Below, one piece after another: positions 35,641 to 45,742 of a stretch of 64,000 nucleotides of DNA. Numbering within the stretch: the first letter of the stretch is position 1; every line of letters starts with the position of its first letter. The notes below the pieces were generated by a model. It worked only from the letters and a program-made list of their open reading frames with translations. It did no database searches and had not been told where the DNA came from. The translations under genes were made by a program, and so were the position numbers. Where the stretch lies: the NCBI GenBank assembly GCA_015680685.1, contig MNCI01019084.1:477577-541576 (forward strand), read 5' to 3'. This DNA is from Gnetum montanum. Taxonomy: Eukaryota > Streptophyta > Gnetopsida > Gnetales > Gnetaceae.

Positions 35641-37507
35641 ATGGTTGGTGGAACTACCTTGGGTTACCTTGGGGATAAGGTAACCTTTGGGGTGTCTTCC
35701 ATCTGTTAAGTCTCAGGTTGAGTGCATACACCCCAAACTCTTGTAGATGTGAGATGATTGGACAACATCTCTTAGGATTGTCATATTGGAAGATCTCACA
35801 CCCACCGTCATCGTCCGTGTTCGAATCCACAACCTCATCGGAGATAGTTATTTTCCTCTTACCCTTATCATGTGTAGGGCCTGAATCTCTCCGCTTTTTC
35901 TTATCTTTGTCACTACTTCGTTTCTCCTTAGACTCCTCTACAATTTTCAAGACAAGTTTAAGTCTACTATCAAAGGAGTCCTGTATCTGATCTACCTTAG
36001 CCTCCACTTTTGTTGCTAGTTTCTGAAGTGGCAAGGTTTTCCTATTCACCAACTCTTCGAGTGGTGACTCATCCTCTTCATCGTAGAATCTCACTCCCTT
36101 CTTTCGAAGGGAGGGATCATGGTTATATTCTTCTGCACTTTCTCTTTTTCATAGCTCCCCTTCTTCTTTGGCTACTTGTTCCAACAATCAATGAATCTCA
36201 TGGAATCTAAGTTCTGATAGTCTCCCTTGGGCATAAGTCCCAAGGGTTCTCCTAGTCTCATACTTTAGCCCATCTACGAGATGGCAAAGTTGATCCCGTA
36301 GTGTGTAACCATGGCCCTAGCAACGATGTAACAATGCATAGTAGCAGCCCATGGTAGCATCCAAGGGTTCATGAGTACCTTGCTTCCATCCTTGGATCTT
36401 CTTATGCAAGTTAGACACTGTAGAGTACATTTCATATTTATCGTTGAAGAGTTCTAACATCGTACTACACCTCCTAATGGTTTTCGGTTCTAAGGATTGG
36501 TACCAACTCTTTGCTTCCTTTATGAGTGTCCTGGGAAATAAATTTAGTTTCTACCACTTGTTCTCTACATTCTGCAAGGTGCAGGCATCATGGAATGCCT
36601 GTAAATGATTTTGCGGATTAGCGTTGTATCCCCCTTCAAATCGTGGGATGTTATTCATATCCACACTCTTGATCCAACTATATTTTTGATACCTTGTTGA
36701 TATTCTCATTGCCTCTATTATATCTAGCATGTTTCGGGTGGCAAGTAGGGGTTCGTCATGATCATCTCTTTCATGACATCTATGATGTCTACATTGTTCC
36801 CTACTTTCCCTTATTTCATGCCCTTGTCCTCTCTCTTGACTTTCTCATCGAGGTCTCTCATTTTTTCTACCTCTATCCTCACCGTTATGCTCTCTATGAC
36901 TACACCCAGAGGTGGAAGGAGAGGGTGAATGATGTGATGAAGGGGAAGAAGAAGGAGAACCATTGCCATGACAATGTTTCTTACCTTCTCTTTGATGGCT
37001 TCGGCCCCGATCGTGATGACGATATGAGTGCCCATCCTTGTCATGTGTTTTCATTCCCTCAGTGAATAGTTGGCATTCACTGGGATCAGAACCAAGGTTT
37101 TGTATCGTGGAGCATAGGTTCTGATACCCCACCTCCTCACTATCATTAGGATGGGGAATATCATTTGATGGAGAATCCGTTATAAGTGGTTCACCATCTC
37201 CAATTTCACTTAGGAGGTGTGGGACCCCTTTGTCCTTCAACAATGTATGGTGACTCTCCTACCTTGAGTCCCTTAAACATTGTGCTATTGTAGGATGGTA
37301 ATCCCTTGTGTCAAAATTGCCTATAACGTATTCAGCATAGAGCTGTGTCATGCCTATTTGTGCCAGAGCACGGAGGAGCATGTTGGGGACTGCACGATCT
37401 AGAGGTAATACTATGTTACCTTGCAAGTCTCTCCAGCGCATCTGTTCATCTTGATGGAGGATAAAAGTACAATTGGGTATGTACTCATCGGGATGAGTAT
37501 ATACCAC
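35640..37507 (-). pseudogene. gag: Element B gag, decayed
   Basis: The start region MVYTHPDEYIPNCTFILHQ (37507) matches element A's gag. A Ser/His/Arg-rich low-complexity segment follows (about 37100-36840). The gag core then appears: RFEGGYNANPQNHLQAFHDA, LELFNDKYEMYS and LDATMGCYYALLHRC. The C-terminal open block 36094-35654 is highly charged (RSSDKDKKKRRDSG, KGKRKITISDE). Frame breaks and stops are present, though long blocks remain open. Confidence 0.75.
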
Positions 37508-37742
37508 CTAGTACTGTTTAGGAACTGGCGGATTTTGGTTATGTGTTTTAGACTGCCGACTATTTCTTGTATGATCCCTAGGTGGTGAAGTGCTCTTATG
37601 AGAAGAAGAAGAATACATTGTGTCTTATTTGGTGTGCTAATTAACTATTATATAATTTTTCATTTAATTAACCCTAAGGTTCATTAAAGCTCCCAATGAT
37701 GTGAGCGATCTCCTATGTTCTACTTAGTGCACAAACACTTAG

Positions 37743-37760
37743 TCCCCAGCAATGATGCCA
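37743..37760 (-). other. Primer binding site, tRNA-Asp type (element B)
   Basis: The minus strand reads TGGCATCATTGCTGGGGA one base from the LTR. It differs from the tRNA-Asp complement by a few transitions. Confidence 0.75.
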
Positions 37761-37761
37761 A

Positions 37762-38349
37762 TGATGAGTGGCGAGGTACCCCTACACTCAACCATATGAA
37801 TACAAGTGTAGCACATAGGATCCAGTCGAACTCTGCAGACTAAGTGCCTACATGCCTTATGAAGCACTTACGGTTAATTATTCGTTGTCTTCCCAGACTT
37901 ACTTGTATTTTTCATGGTTGTATGGTTAAGTNACGCACATGCTCGAAGCGGTCGTACTGAGGCACTTAACTAGGAGAGAAGGGTTGAGAGAGATTTAATG
38001 ACTAATAAAGTGATTAAATGATAAACAGTAAATAACAATAAATAGAATCCTATTTAGCCTATTCCATGCACTGCAAGGTTTATCCAAGAAGTTTGTCTTT
38101 ATTTCCGTACACAAACATGTGTTCAGGTACAATATTTGCTCGAATAAAGATCCGTTCACTTTGGAGCTCCTACTACGGGCACATGGAAAATATTCTATCT
38201 CTGGAGGGATCAAACTACCAGAGTTTCACTACAGTCTAGGCCTAGAATGAGAAACAAGGGAGAGTCGCCTCTTATTTATAGATTTGACGGTGCACTGCGA
38301 TATCGCGTACGTGATATCGTAGGGGAAGACACGATATCGCGTCCCATCA
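37762..38349 (-). repeat. Element B 5' LTR, 228 bp shorter at an N
   Basis: The LTR is 588 bp. Compared with the other LTR, about 228 bp are missing exactly at the single N at 37932 (TTAAGTNACGCAC). This suggests an assembly join rather than a natural deletion. TATAAATA reads on the minus strand at 38280-38273, with GATATCG words at 38298-38340. Confidence 0.85.
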
Positions 38350-38354
38350 TTAAC

Positions 38355-39788
38355 TATAAGTGACATTTTTCTCAATAAACTCATGTACCTCGCAAAGTAG
38401 AACTAAATCGTACAATTTCATTAGCGAAACTCTTTCTTGGATCCTTGCATGATTGTTCTTTTAACTCATTAGTATGCATTAGCATTTGATTTAATTCCTT
38501 TTAATAAAAATTGAGGCTATGTTTTGTGCACAATGTCTCCTAATCAAATTAAAAATATAGTGCCTAAATTTAGAATGTCTTGCAAATCTTCCAACTTTAT
38601 ACAACAAAAGATGTTTTGCATATTAATGTAATCAAATTTGCTTAGTTCTTAAGTCATAGAAATCACAATTTCTAGTAGGAAAGAAAATAGTGAAGGCCAT
38701 ATCAAACAAGCCAAGATAAAAATATTCATTTGATAGAGTTTTATCTATTGTTGGGAAATTAATGCTTTCAGCAACTTTAATTTTATGTAAGTTAAGCCAA
38801 TTTTGAATGAGATCATTCTCTATTTTAGAGTCAATTATGTTCATAATTGTAGATGATGTAAGTATACTTTCATCATAAAGTTCTTCATAATCATCATTAT
38901 TTATTATATTTGTTTAGATATTATTTGATTCATCTTCTAATTCATTAATATTAATTATTTGAACTTTATTAGTGAATCTCACATCATCATTTTTAGGAAG
39001 TTCTTCAATACTTTCCAAATCTATTTCAACATCTTGGTAAATATTATCATTATATGTTTCAAATTTTAATGCTACTAGTACTCTTGCTTTCTTGACAATA
39101 AAATCATATGTTCCACTAAAATGATCTCTTCTTTGAACAATCAATGGTAACTCTTGAGGTAGGTTTTTTGTTACCTCTTCTACATGTTGTAGAAAGCTTA
39201 TTGTATCACTTTTATATTTTAGTTTACCTCCAGGAGCATGTGTAACTTGAATTATGGGATTGATCCTTAGAATTAAGAGTTCTTCAACTTCGGTTAACAA
39301 TCAAAGTCCACATGGTTGTTCTCCAGAATCCATATTATTTGATATAGAAAAACATTTAGGATAGTTTTCTTTTTTACATCTTTGACATTCAAATATGCTA
39401 TTTTTCTTGGTCTGTAACATTGCAAATTTTTTTTCATTACATGTTTTACATTCAAATTCATTTGAAATAGTTTGTAGACTATTTTGAAATCCTAGTTGAG
39501 CATTTCTGATATTTTGTTTGTTTTCATATTTAAAATTTTTCAAATTTTTTGAAAACTTATTTCTCGCATAGTTTGGTTGAGGTTGTATAATTTTTTTTTT
39601 TTAATTTTTGTAAACTTATTTGACCATTAGATTCTACTATCGTCACATTATTTAGTTTAATCTCCTCTTTGCATTGGCATAAAGAGTGAGTTGTCATTAG
39701 TGTTAGTTATTATTTTTCGTCGTTTTCTTATATTTGATTTGTGAATTGTTTCATGTTTTCTTAATGCTTCTAACTCTTCATTATTCAT
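38355..39788 (-). pseudogene. Helitron RepHel N-terminal region
   Basis: ATG at 39788 opens MNNEELEALRKHETIHKS and a basic stretch. The block at 39543-39301 has zinc-ribbon-like cysteines (CKTCNEKKF, CQRCKKENYPKCF) and NNMDSGEQP. The block at 39300-38914 is the conserved N-terminal helitron domain: LTEVEELLILRINPIIQV, a GG motif, then LPQELPLIVQRRD. A further block at 38844-38632 (LGLFDMAFTIFFPTRN) matches the MAFPTLFP signature. VHEFIEKNVTYS ends at the element B insertion. Several stops separate the blocks. A single N lies upstream, at 39919. Confidence 0.82.
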
Positions 39789-41255
39789 GCTATTTCTTTT
39801 TATTTATTTATATACACAAAAATATTCTCTTCATTTAGCGCACATAATATGATCTAAAATTTTACTTTTACTATACAAATGAAAAAAATAATATTAATAA
39901 CTTATAATCTTGTAAAATNAAGAACCATAGACATAAAAGGAGATTGACTATCTTTTGAATACAACAAAAATAGAAAATGTTTAGTAACCTACTTGGTAAC
40001 TAATAACATTCATATATCTTAGTGTGTGCTAAGAAAATATGTGCAATGGTAAGTGACTAAGCCAACACCAAAAGTAGTCCTCCAAGTACCCAAAGAGTGT
40101 AATAATGTGTGTTTGTGTTAAGGCCTCTTTGAATTTGAACAGTAGTTTTTTAGACTATAATATGGGGATTAATTAAAAGCTAACTGCATTTGGTGTCAAG
40201 TGTAAGATCTTAGTGAGTCATAGTCCACCATCTCTAAATGTAAGGTTGTTATAGGTATCAACAAGTCACAAGTCATTGTTAACATCCTAACTATATAACA
40301 TATCCACACAAATGCTGGCCAAAAAGGACTTACATAGAGAGCACATCAATTCCATTGATCAATAAACATGCAAAATAACATTAATGATATACAACAAGAA
40401 AATGCATGAAAGCTTAAGAATGATGATGCAACTAAGGTACTAGGCAAGTGGTAAGGGTCTTTGCTTGTTATGTGAAAATTCAATGAAAGAAAATGAGCAT
40501 AACTAAAAGAATGCATTCATTTACACTATAGAGTAGGAAAAGAGCATAAACGTGTTAGATAAAAAATTAAAAAATGCATTCATTTACGAGAGATGAATCA
40601 AGAAATAAGAAATACTAATATCTTGCTTTGGTAGTATAAATTATATACTCTATGTTCGTTGCAACTTTCACATTGTGCCTTGAATTATCTTAATATATAA
40701 AGGCTCAACAACACTAACTTGCACAAGAATATTATATTCCTTTATAATTGGCACATATCTTTTATTTCTAGGAAATTAAGAGTTCTCAATTTCTTTCACT
40801 AAATGTGTATAATGCAAATTTTCAAACAAAAGCCTGAAATTTTCTCCTTGTATGGAATCTGTGAAAAGCTTGGATCAATGGCAACAAAGCCTATCAAAGA
40901 TGTAGATATCTAATCATCAAGACGTACATAACAACTATGTTAGTGTGACGTTTTAAGAAACTAACTTCATACTCTAATATCAATAATTCATTAAGTTTCA
41001 AGTTTCCTTTGCCTTGATTGGCACATGATTTAGCCAAGAAATAATAACTTATGAACTTAAATTTGTTGTATAAAAACGTAACATTTCCACAGAGAACAAT
41101 GAAGTCAAACATGCCTTCACATGCAAGAATTGATGGCAAGATGGCACACATGTAATGACCAGCAAATCAAGATAAGATTTGCATGGAAATCTTATCTCTT
41201 CACATGGCAAACTAAAACATCAGCAATGACGAAATTGTAATATTCTCCTTCAATG
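39789..41255. other. Non-coding AT-rich DNA, nothing recognised
   Basis: No family could be recognised. An 85-codon minus-strand open stretch at 41151-40894 has no motif I know. The Helitron's own 5' terminus should lie in the first part of this stretch but could not be fixed. Confidence 0.4.
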
Positions 41256-42694
41256 TATCAGTAAGTAAGAGCCATTCCCGAGAAGAGGCAGAGGTTCTTC
41301 ACCTTTTCAACCTCTCCTTGTCATCTCCTTTTCTTAGAAACTAGCGTCTCTTGCAGCAATTCGATGCTTTGGATAATCAGTTGCATTTTGTTACTGAATT
41401 AAATGGATTGCATTTGCAGGTAAGTTTAACAGCATGGTTAGGTAACTGGTTGTTGATCACAACAGGGACGGAAATAATGGGGTTTCTTTTTCAGAGCACC
41501 GGATTCACCAGCAACGTTGCAGCATTCTGGTAGCTATATATCAAGCGTACGCTTCATATTGTGTGTGTAGTTGTGTTTTGAATCATTTGTTGAAGTGTGT
41601 TCTACTTTGGTGCTTTTCAGGTACGCGTTCTTCTGTTTCTCCTGGGTTTTTTCCGTATCTCTGATGTAGATCTGAAAGCCAGCTGTCATATACTTTTCTC
41701 ATTCTCATTTTTCTGTTTAGCGTGTGTTCTTAATTTCTGGTTTTAGGGTTATAGGGTTTTGTTATGATTGTGATTCGAAAATTTTCATTTTCACTCTTGA
41801 TCTTTCAGGAACTCTCTCCTATCTATTCTTCTCTCCTTTTTTGCACTTTTTTTTTCATTTAATTTGCACCTCTGCTATCGTTTGCCTTGCTTAATTATCG
41901 CGTAAGCGTGCGGGAATAAACGTTTGTTGATTTACAAAGCTATGCATAAGCGTATGTTGATTTATAGGCTAGGCGTTTCCTTTTACTTTTCTGTCTTTTT
42001 TGTCATTTTATTTGCATTTCTGCCTTCTTTTGCCTTGTTGAATTATCAAGCAGCATTTCTGCCATCTTTTGCCTTGTTGAATTATCAAGCAAGCGTGGAG
42101 TGGATTAACGTTTGTTGATTTATATGGTATTTGTTCATAAATTCTGTCAAGGAAGTTTATTTTTCTTACCCTGCATTGATTATTTCAGAAACGAATTCAG
42201 AAAAGACGTGTCCTAGGATGAATATTGAGCATTAACAGCAGAAACACAGATTTTAAGACACCCATTTTGATGCATAACCATTAAATTTGACCAATGTTGT
42301 GATCGAGTCTGTTGGAAAGCTTTTTATTCATTCCATACAAGGTCATCATTCTCAGGCTGGGGCTCTTATCTCAAAGCTTAATTTCAGCTGCCCCATTTAA
42401 CAATGCATGAAAAAGGTTTTTCTTCAAAGGTTCAATGTTTACAGGGCATCAGGGTTGTACCAAAACACAAATTATGGATTTTTTCATTAACATGGTTAGT
42501 TGTATAATAAAAAGCTTCTCTGGAAATAGCTGAGTGAGGGAGGCTAAGTTTAGTCTTTACTTAGGTGCAGTGGGTTAACTCTGGGCACAGTCAAGGAGAA
42601 AGAAAGGTAACGTAGCTATTTTATGAAATGGTAGTGTTAAGGTTTTGAACCTGGGTACACAGCCCCTTGAAAAAAGGTTAGGTCTTGATTAGTC
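41256..42694 (+). other. Probable upstream part of the interrupted HIR gene (promoter, 5' leader, intron)
   Basis: 41,270-41,340 is a CT-rich leader-like stretch. TTTGCAGGTAAGTTT at 41423-41437 looks like a splice donor, and TTTTTCTGTTTAG at about 41708-41720 like an acceptor. An uncertain reading of 41344-41385 (CGTCTC...CAGCAATTCGATGCT) could be a damaged copy of the HIR segment LRLQQLDVRC. A T-rich intron-like sequence with a 35-bp direct duplication (about 42018-42090) follows, up to element D. The link to the HIR exons at 60 kb rests on element D's TSD and position. Confidence 0.35.
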
Positions 42695-42699
42695 TTATT

Positions 42700-44179
42700 T
42701 GTAACGACAGAAAACGTCAGCAACTGGAAATACCGATCGAGATTCCGTGTACACAGTTTTAACCACGAATCCGCGCGAGGGCTATGCTGGAAAAAGCGAA
42801 TCCGCGGTGCCCTGAATGGTCTTGTCGATCAGACAGGGACTTACGGGTCAGTAAAACGATGGGGATTAGGAATCTTTGCGTGCTGCGATTTGTTTCGAGA
42901 GATTGTGAAATGGGAGGAAAACGACGTGGGTGGATCGCTACGGTGATAACGTCAAACACGCCGAAAAAATGCTAATCGAGAGAGAAACGTGTAGTTTTCA
43001 AAGATCTATGGTTCGATTCTGGACAGAATGTATGATTTGTATATCACGTTACAATGGGAGAGACCCCCAACAACTTGATACAAAAATGAGCACAAAACAT
43101 CAAACTGCCTAGACAGAAGTCCGATCTACATCGTAGGCCAAAGCTCGGGTGCAAGGATGGTCAAGCTCTGGAGTCTGCTGATCAACTGTTTCTGACCGAC
43201 AGAGTCTGCTAACCGGGTGAGACGATCTCACGATCCCCGTTCTGCTTCTTTGCTTCGAGCAGGTTCTGCTCAGGATAGCGATCTCTCCTGTTGTTAAGGC
43301 TCAAATGCACTGTGCTTTGTTCTTGCTAAGGGATGTTGTTGTCGGAAATTGCCAAAAGGTTGCTCTTGTTTCTCTGCTCAAGGTGATAAGTGTTTCCTCG
43401 CTCAGAAAATGCTCTTGCCCCTTTGATTTCCTGCTGATAAAAGTGAGAAATGCTCTGGTGCTCAGAAAATGCTTCTCTTTCTCTGATTTTGTCAACCCCT
43501 GTATCTTTGTCAACCGAGGTATTTATAGGCTGCGACGCTTCGTGGAAAAGGCGCAACCCTGATGATGTGGGTCCCGGATATTGCGGGCCCTGCTGGCATG
43601 ATCTTTTAAGTCAGACTATGACTACGCACAACACGCTTGTTTGCGTGTTGTGCGTGTAAAGAGTAGGCACATGCTGAGCGTGCTTTAATTGCTTTCAGGC
43701 TGTATTACACTCATTCGCGTTGCGTTGCGTGTATGAGCGTAATCTGGTGAAAAAACAATAAGCTCAGAGTTGCTTTACGCTCACTATGCAGTTGCGCTTG
43801 TCAAAGCGTAAACAATGTACAACTTTACGCTCACTACGCAGCTGCGCGTGATGAAGCGTAAGCAATGTATAAGTTACGCTCACTACGCAGCTATGCGTAA
43901 TGAAGCGTAAAACAATGTGCAACTTGAATAAGAACATACGCAATGGTACGCACCGCCGTGTAACGAGCATAAAGACAAGTTATTCATGCGCCACGAGGAA
44001 AAGCGTCAAACTGTTGCGCTTCTCTAGACTCTGCCTTCGACTGTCTTGGAGCTTATGACGCTCATTATGCTGCCGTGAGTGATAGAGCGTAAACCCGTCC
44101 TTGAACAAATCTGATGCGCGTTCTTGCTGGAATTGCGAATCTTTTCCTGAGGCCGACTCGTAATTTTCACGGTGTTTCA
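42700..44179 (-). repeat. Element D 3' LTR
   Basis: The LTR is 1,480 bp and near-identical to the 5' LTR, but with three rather than four copies of the roughly 48-bp TTACGCTCACTACGCAGCTG unit (43770-43925). It holds a 13-bp-stem hairpin at 43624-43655 and a TATAAATA on the minus strand at about 43528-43521. Confidence 0.93.
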
Positions 44180-45239
44180 ATGGCCCCTCTTTGTTGACGG
44201 TTAGAGGGTGTGCCCGAAAGATGTCGACAAAGAATGCGAAACACCGGATTGGTAGAAGCAAGAACAGCATTCATCCATGGCTACTCAAGCATTGCTCTGT
44301 CCACATGAAAGAGGAAGACTGGCGGGTACAGGAGATAAAGAGATGTAACTAGAAACAGGTTCGGGGAAGATGCGAAATGGATGTTTATTCATGTCAACAG
44401 GAATGCTTTCAGACGAGCGTAGCGCGTCAATCTGAGATGTCTCTGTTACAAATTGTGGCAGGAATGCGTGCAAAAGGAGCGTTGTGCATCACTTTCTGCG
44501 ATATCTCTGCTAGCGTGAGTGCGGAAAATGAATACTTGCGTATGTAGATGTTGCGTATGGGAACTGGGTGGTTGGGAGGAAGGAAACAAGAGTTAAGGGT
44601 AGAATTGTGCGAGGTATAGATGTGCAAAGCTGAGTGGTCGGGCAAACCTGAGCAGCCATTTCAACATGCTGTTGTACTTCACTGCTCAGATGTACACACC
44701 TTTGGACGACATCCTCCATGGTAAGCAACCTGCAACCACAAAAGAAAGTAGAGGACACCATTGCTTATGAACAAAAGGTGAGGTTCTTGCAACCAACGGT
44801 GTCTGATGTTAGCTAGAGCCAATGGACTGTAAAGAAAGAGCCAGAGCACTTGGGCGGAGCCGCCAATCCTGATGATTCGGCGCTGCATATCTTCACCAAA
44901 AGGCATCAGACGCAGTGCAGCTAACTGGTTGCACCAGGAACCGGCCAGATGAATCTGCGAGGCCGGTGTCCGATAGCGATGATTTGCGGAGATTCTCGGG
45001 GCCGTTACCAATGAGGATTTTGTTGGGGCTCCGACTGACGAGGCTAGACTCTCAGAGGTGCTACCACTGCGGCGGGCACGGTGGAGACATCTCCTAGGGA
45101 TCAGTAAGATGCCTCTTTACATATTCGAGGAATCAGTAGGATGCCGATGGGGTGGCGACGCTAGGACTGTCTCAGCATCCCACCCTGTTGGCTGTGCAGC
45201 TGTACAGAGATGATCACGCTCGCTTGATTTGCATGGTTG
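44180..45239 (-). other. Element D 3' non-coding region with polypurine tract
   Basis: AAAGAGGGGCCAT reads on the minus strand directly before the 3' LTR (44193-44181), a good PPT. Upstream lie about 1 kb of GC-richer DNA without a recognised protein. The open frames seen (for example 45011-44679) have no known motif and overlap frames on the other strand. Confidence 0.55.
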
Positions 45240-45730
45240 CGGTCTGTAAGTCCCAGTTTTAAGTCCTGGTAGACTATCGTTACTGGTTTTAAGTCCCAAC
45301 AGACCATGGTCCCAGTTTAAAGTCCGGGCACACCGAGAGGTGCTAGTTTTACGTCGTAGCGGACGGTGGTCAAGCTGGTTTATGGTCTCAGAAAACCATG
45401 TTGTGGATGTCAGTTTAGCGTCATGACCCAGGGACAGATCTGTGTTGGTTTTTCGTCTCAGCAGACGGCTACTTACCTATGCCAGTTTAGCGTCGTGGCG
45501 GACGCGTGCAAAAGAGGCCAGTTTTTCGTCATGGCGGACCTGTACAACACTGCTCGTTTTACGTCGTAGCGGACGGTTACCACTTGTCAGTTTAGCGTCG
45601 TGGCGGACGCGTGCAAGACATGCCAGTTTTACGTCGTAGTGGATGGTCAGTGCCAGTTTTACGTCGTAGCGGACGTGCAATGCCAGTTTTATGTCGTAGC
45701 AGACGTGTACCGTCATACCTGCTGTCAACA
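45240..45730. repeat. Degenerate tandem array, unit CAGTTTTACGTCGTAGCGGACG
   Basis: About twelve imperfect units of 25-50 bp, each containing AGTTTTACGTCGTAGCGGAC or a variant (AGTTTAGCGTCGTGGCGGAC, GTCTCAGCAGACG), lie just beyond the pol stop codon. Related units occur at 49358-49385 and 53905-54250 within the same element. Confidence 0.85.
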
Positions 45731-45742
45731 CCGTAGATGCTG

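Larger units (their letters stand above)
31516..38349 (-). mobile_element. Element B: pol-less Ty3/gypsy-type LTR retrotransposon
   Basis: The element is 6,834 bp with TSD TTAAC (31511-31515 and 38350-38354). The 5' LTR is at the right, with a minus-strand PBS TGGCATCATTGCTGGGGA beside it. It carries gag and a protease remnant and then runs directly into the 3' region it shares with element A. RT, RNase H and integrase are absent. This makes it a non-autonomous deletion derivative of the A-type family. It interrupts the Helitron Rep gene between the N-terminal and HUH parts. Confidence 0.9.

Noticed and set aside
36694-37065. 123-codon plus-strand open frame with many aromatic residues
   Set aside because: Opposite-strand reading of the Ser/His/Arg-rich part of element B gag; no start context or motif.
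41351-41533. 60-codon plus open frame as a new small protein
   Set aside because: It lacks an ATG start, crosses a GTAAGT donor, and has no motif; a leader exon plus intron fits better.
42784-43112. Open frames inside the LTRs of element D
   Set aside because: Present in both LTRs on both strands, short and without motifs; LTR sequence rather than genes.
45240-45730. Possible CRISPR-like array
   Set aside because: Units are degenerate, spacers are not unique, and the context is a plant retrotransposon 3' region.
45477-45731. Open frames with the repeated peptide pattern HYDVKLA/RHDAKLA
   Set aside because: Produced by the tandem repeat, which reads open in several frames and on both strands.
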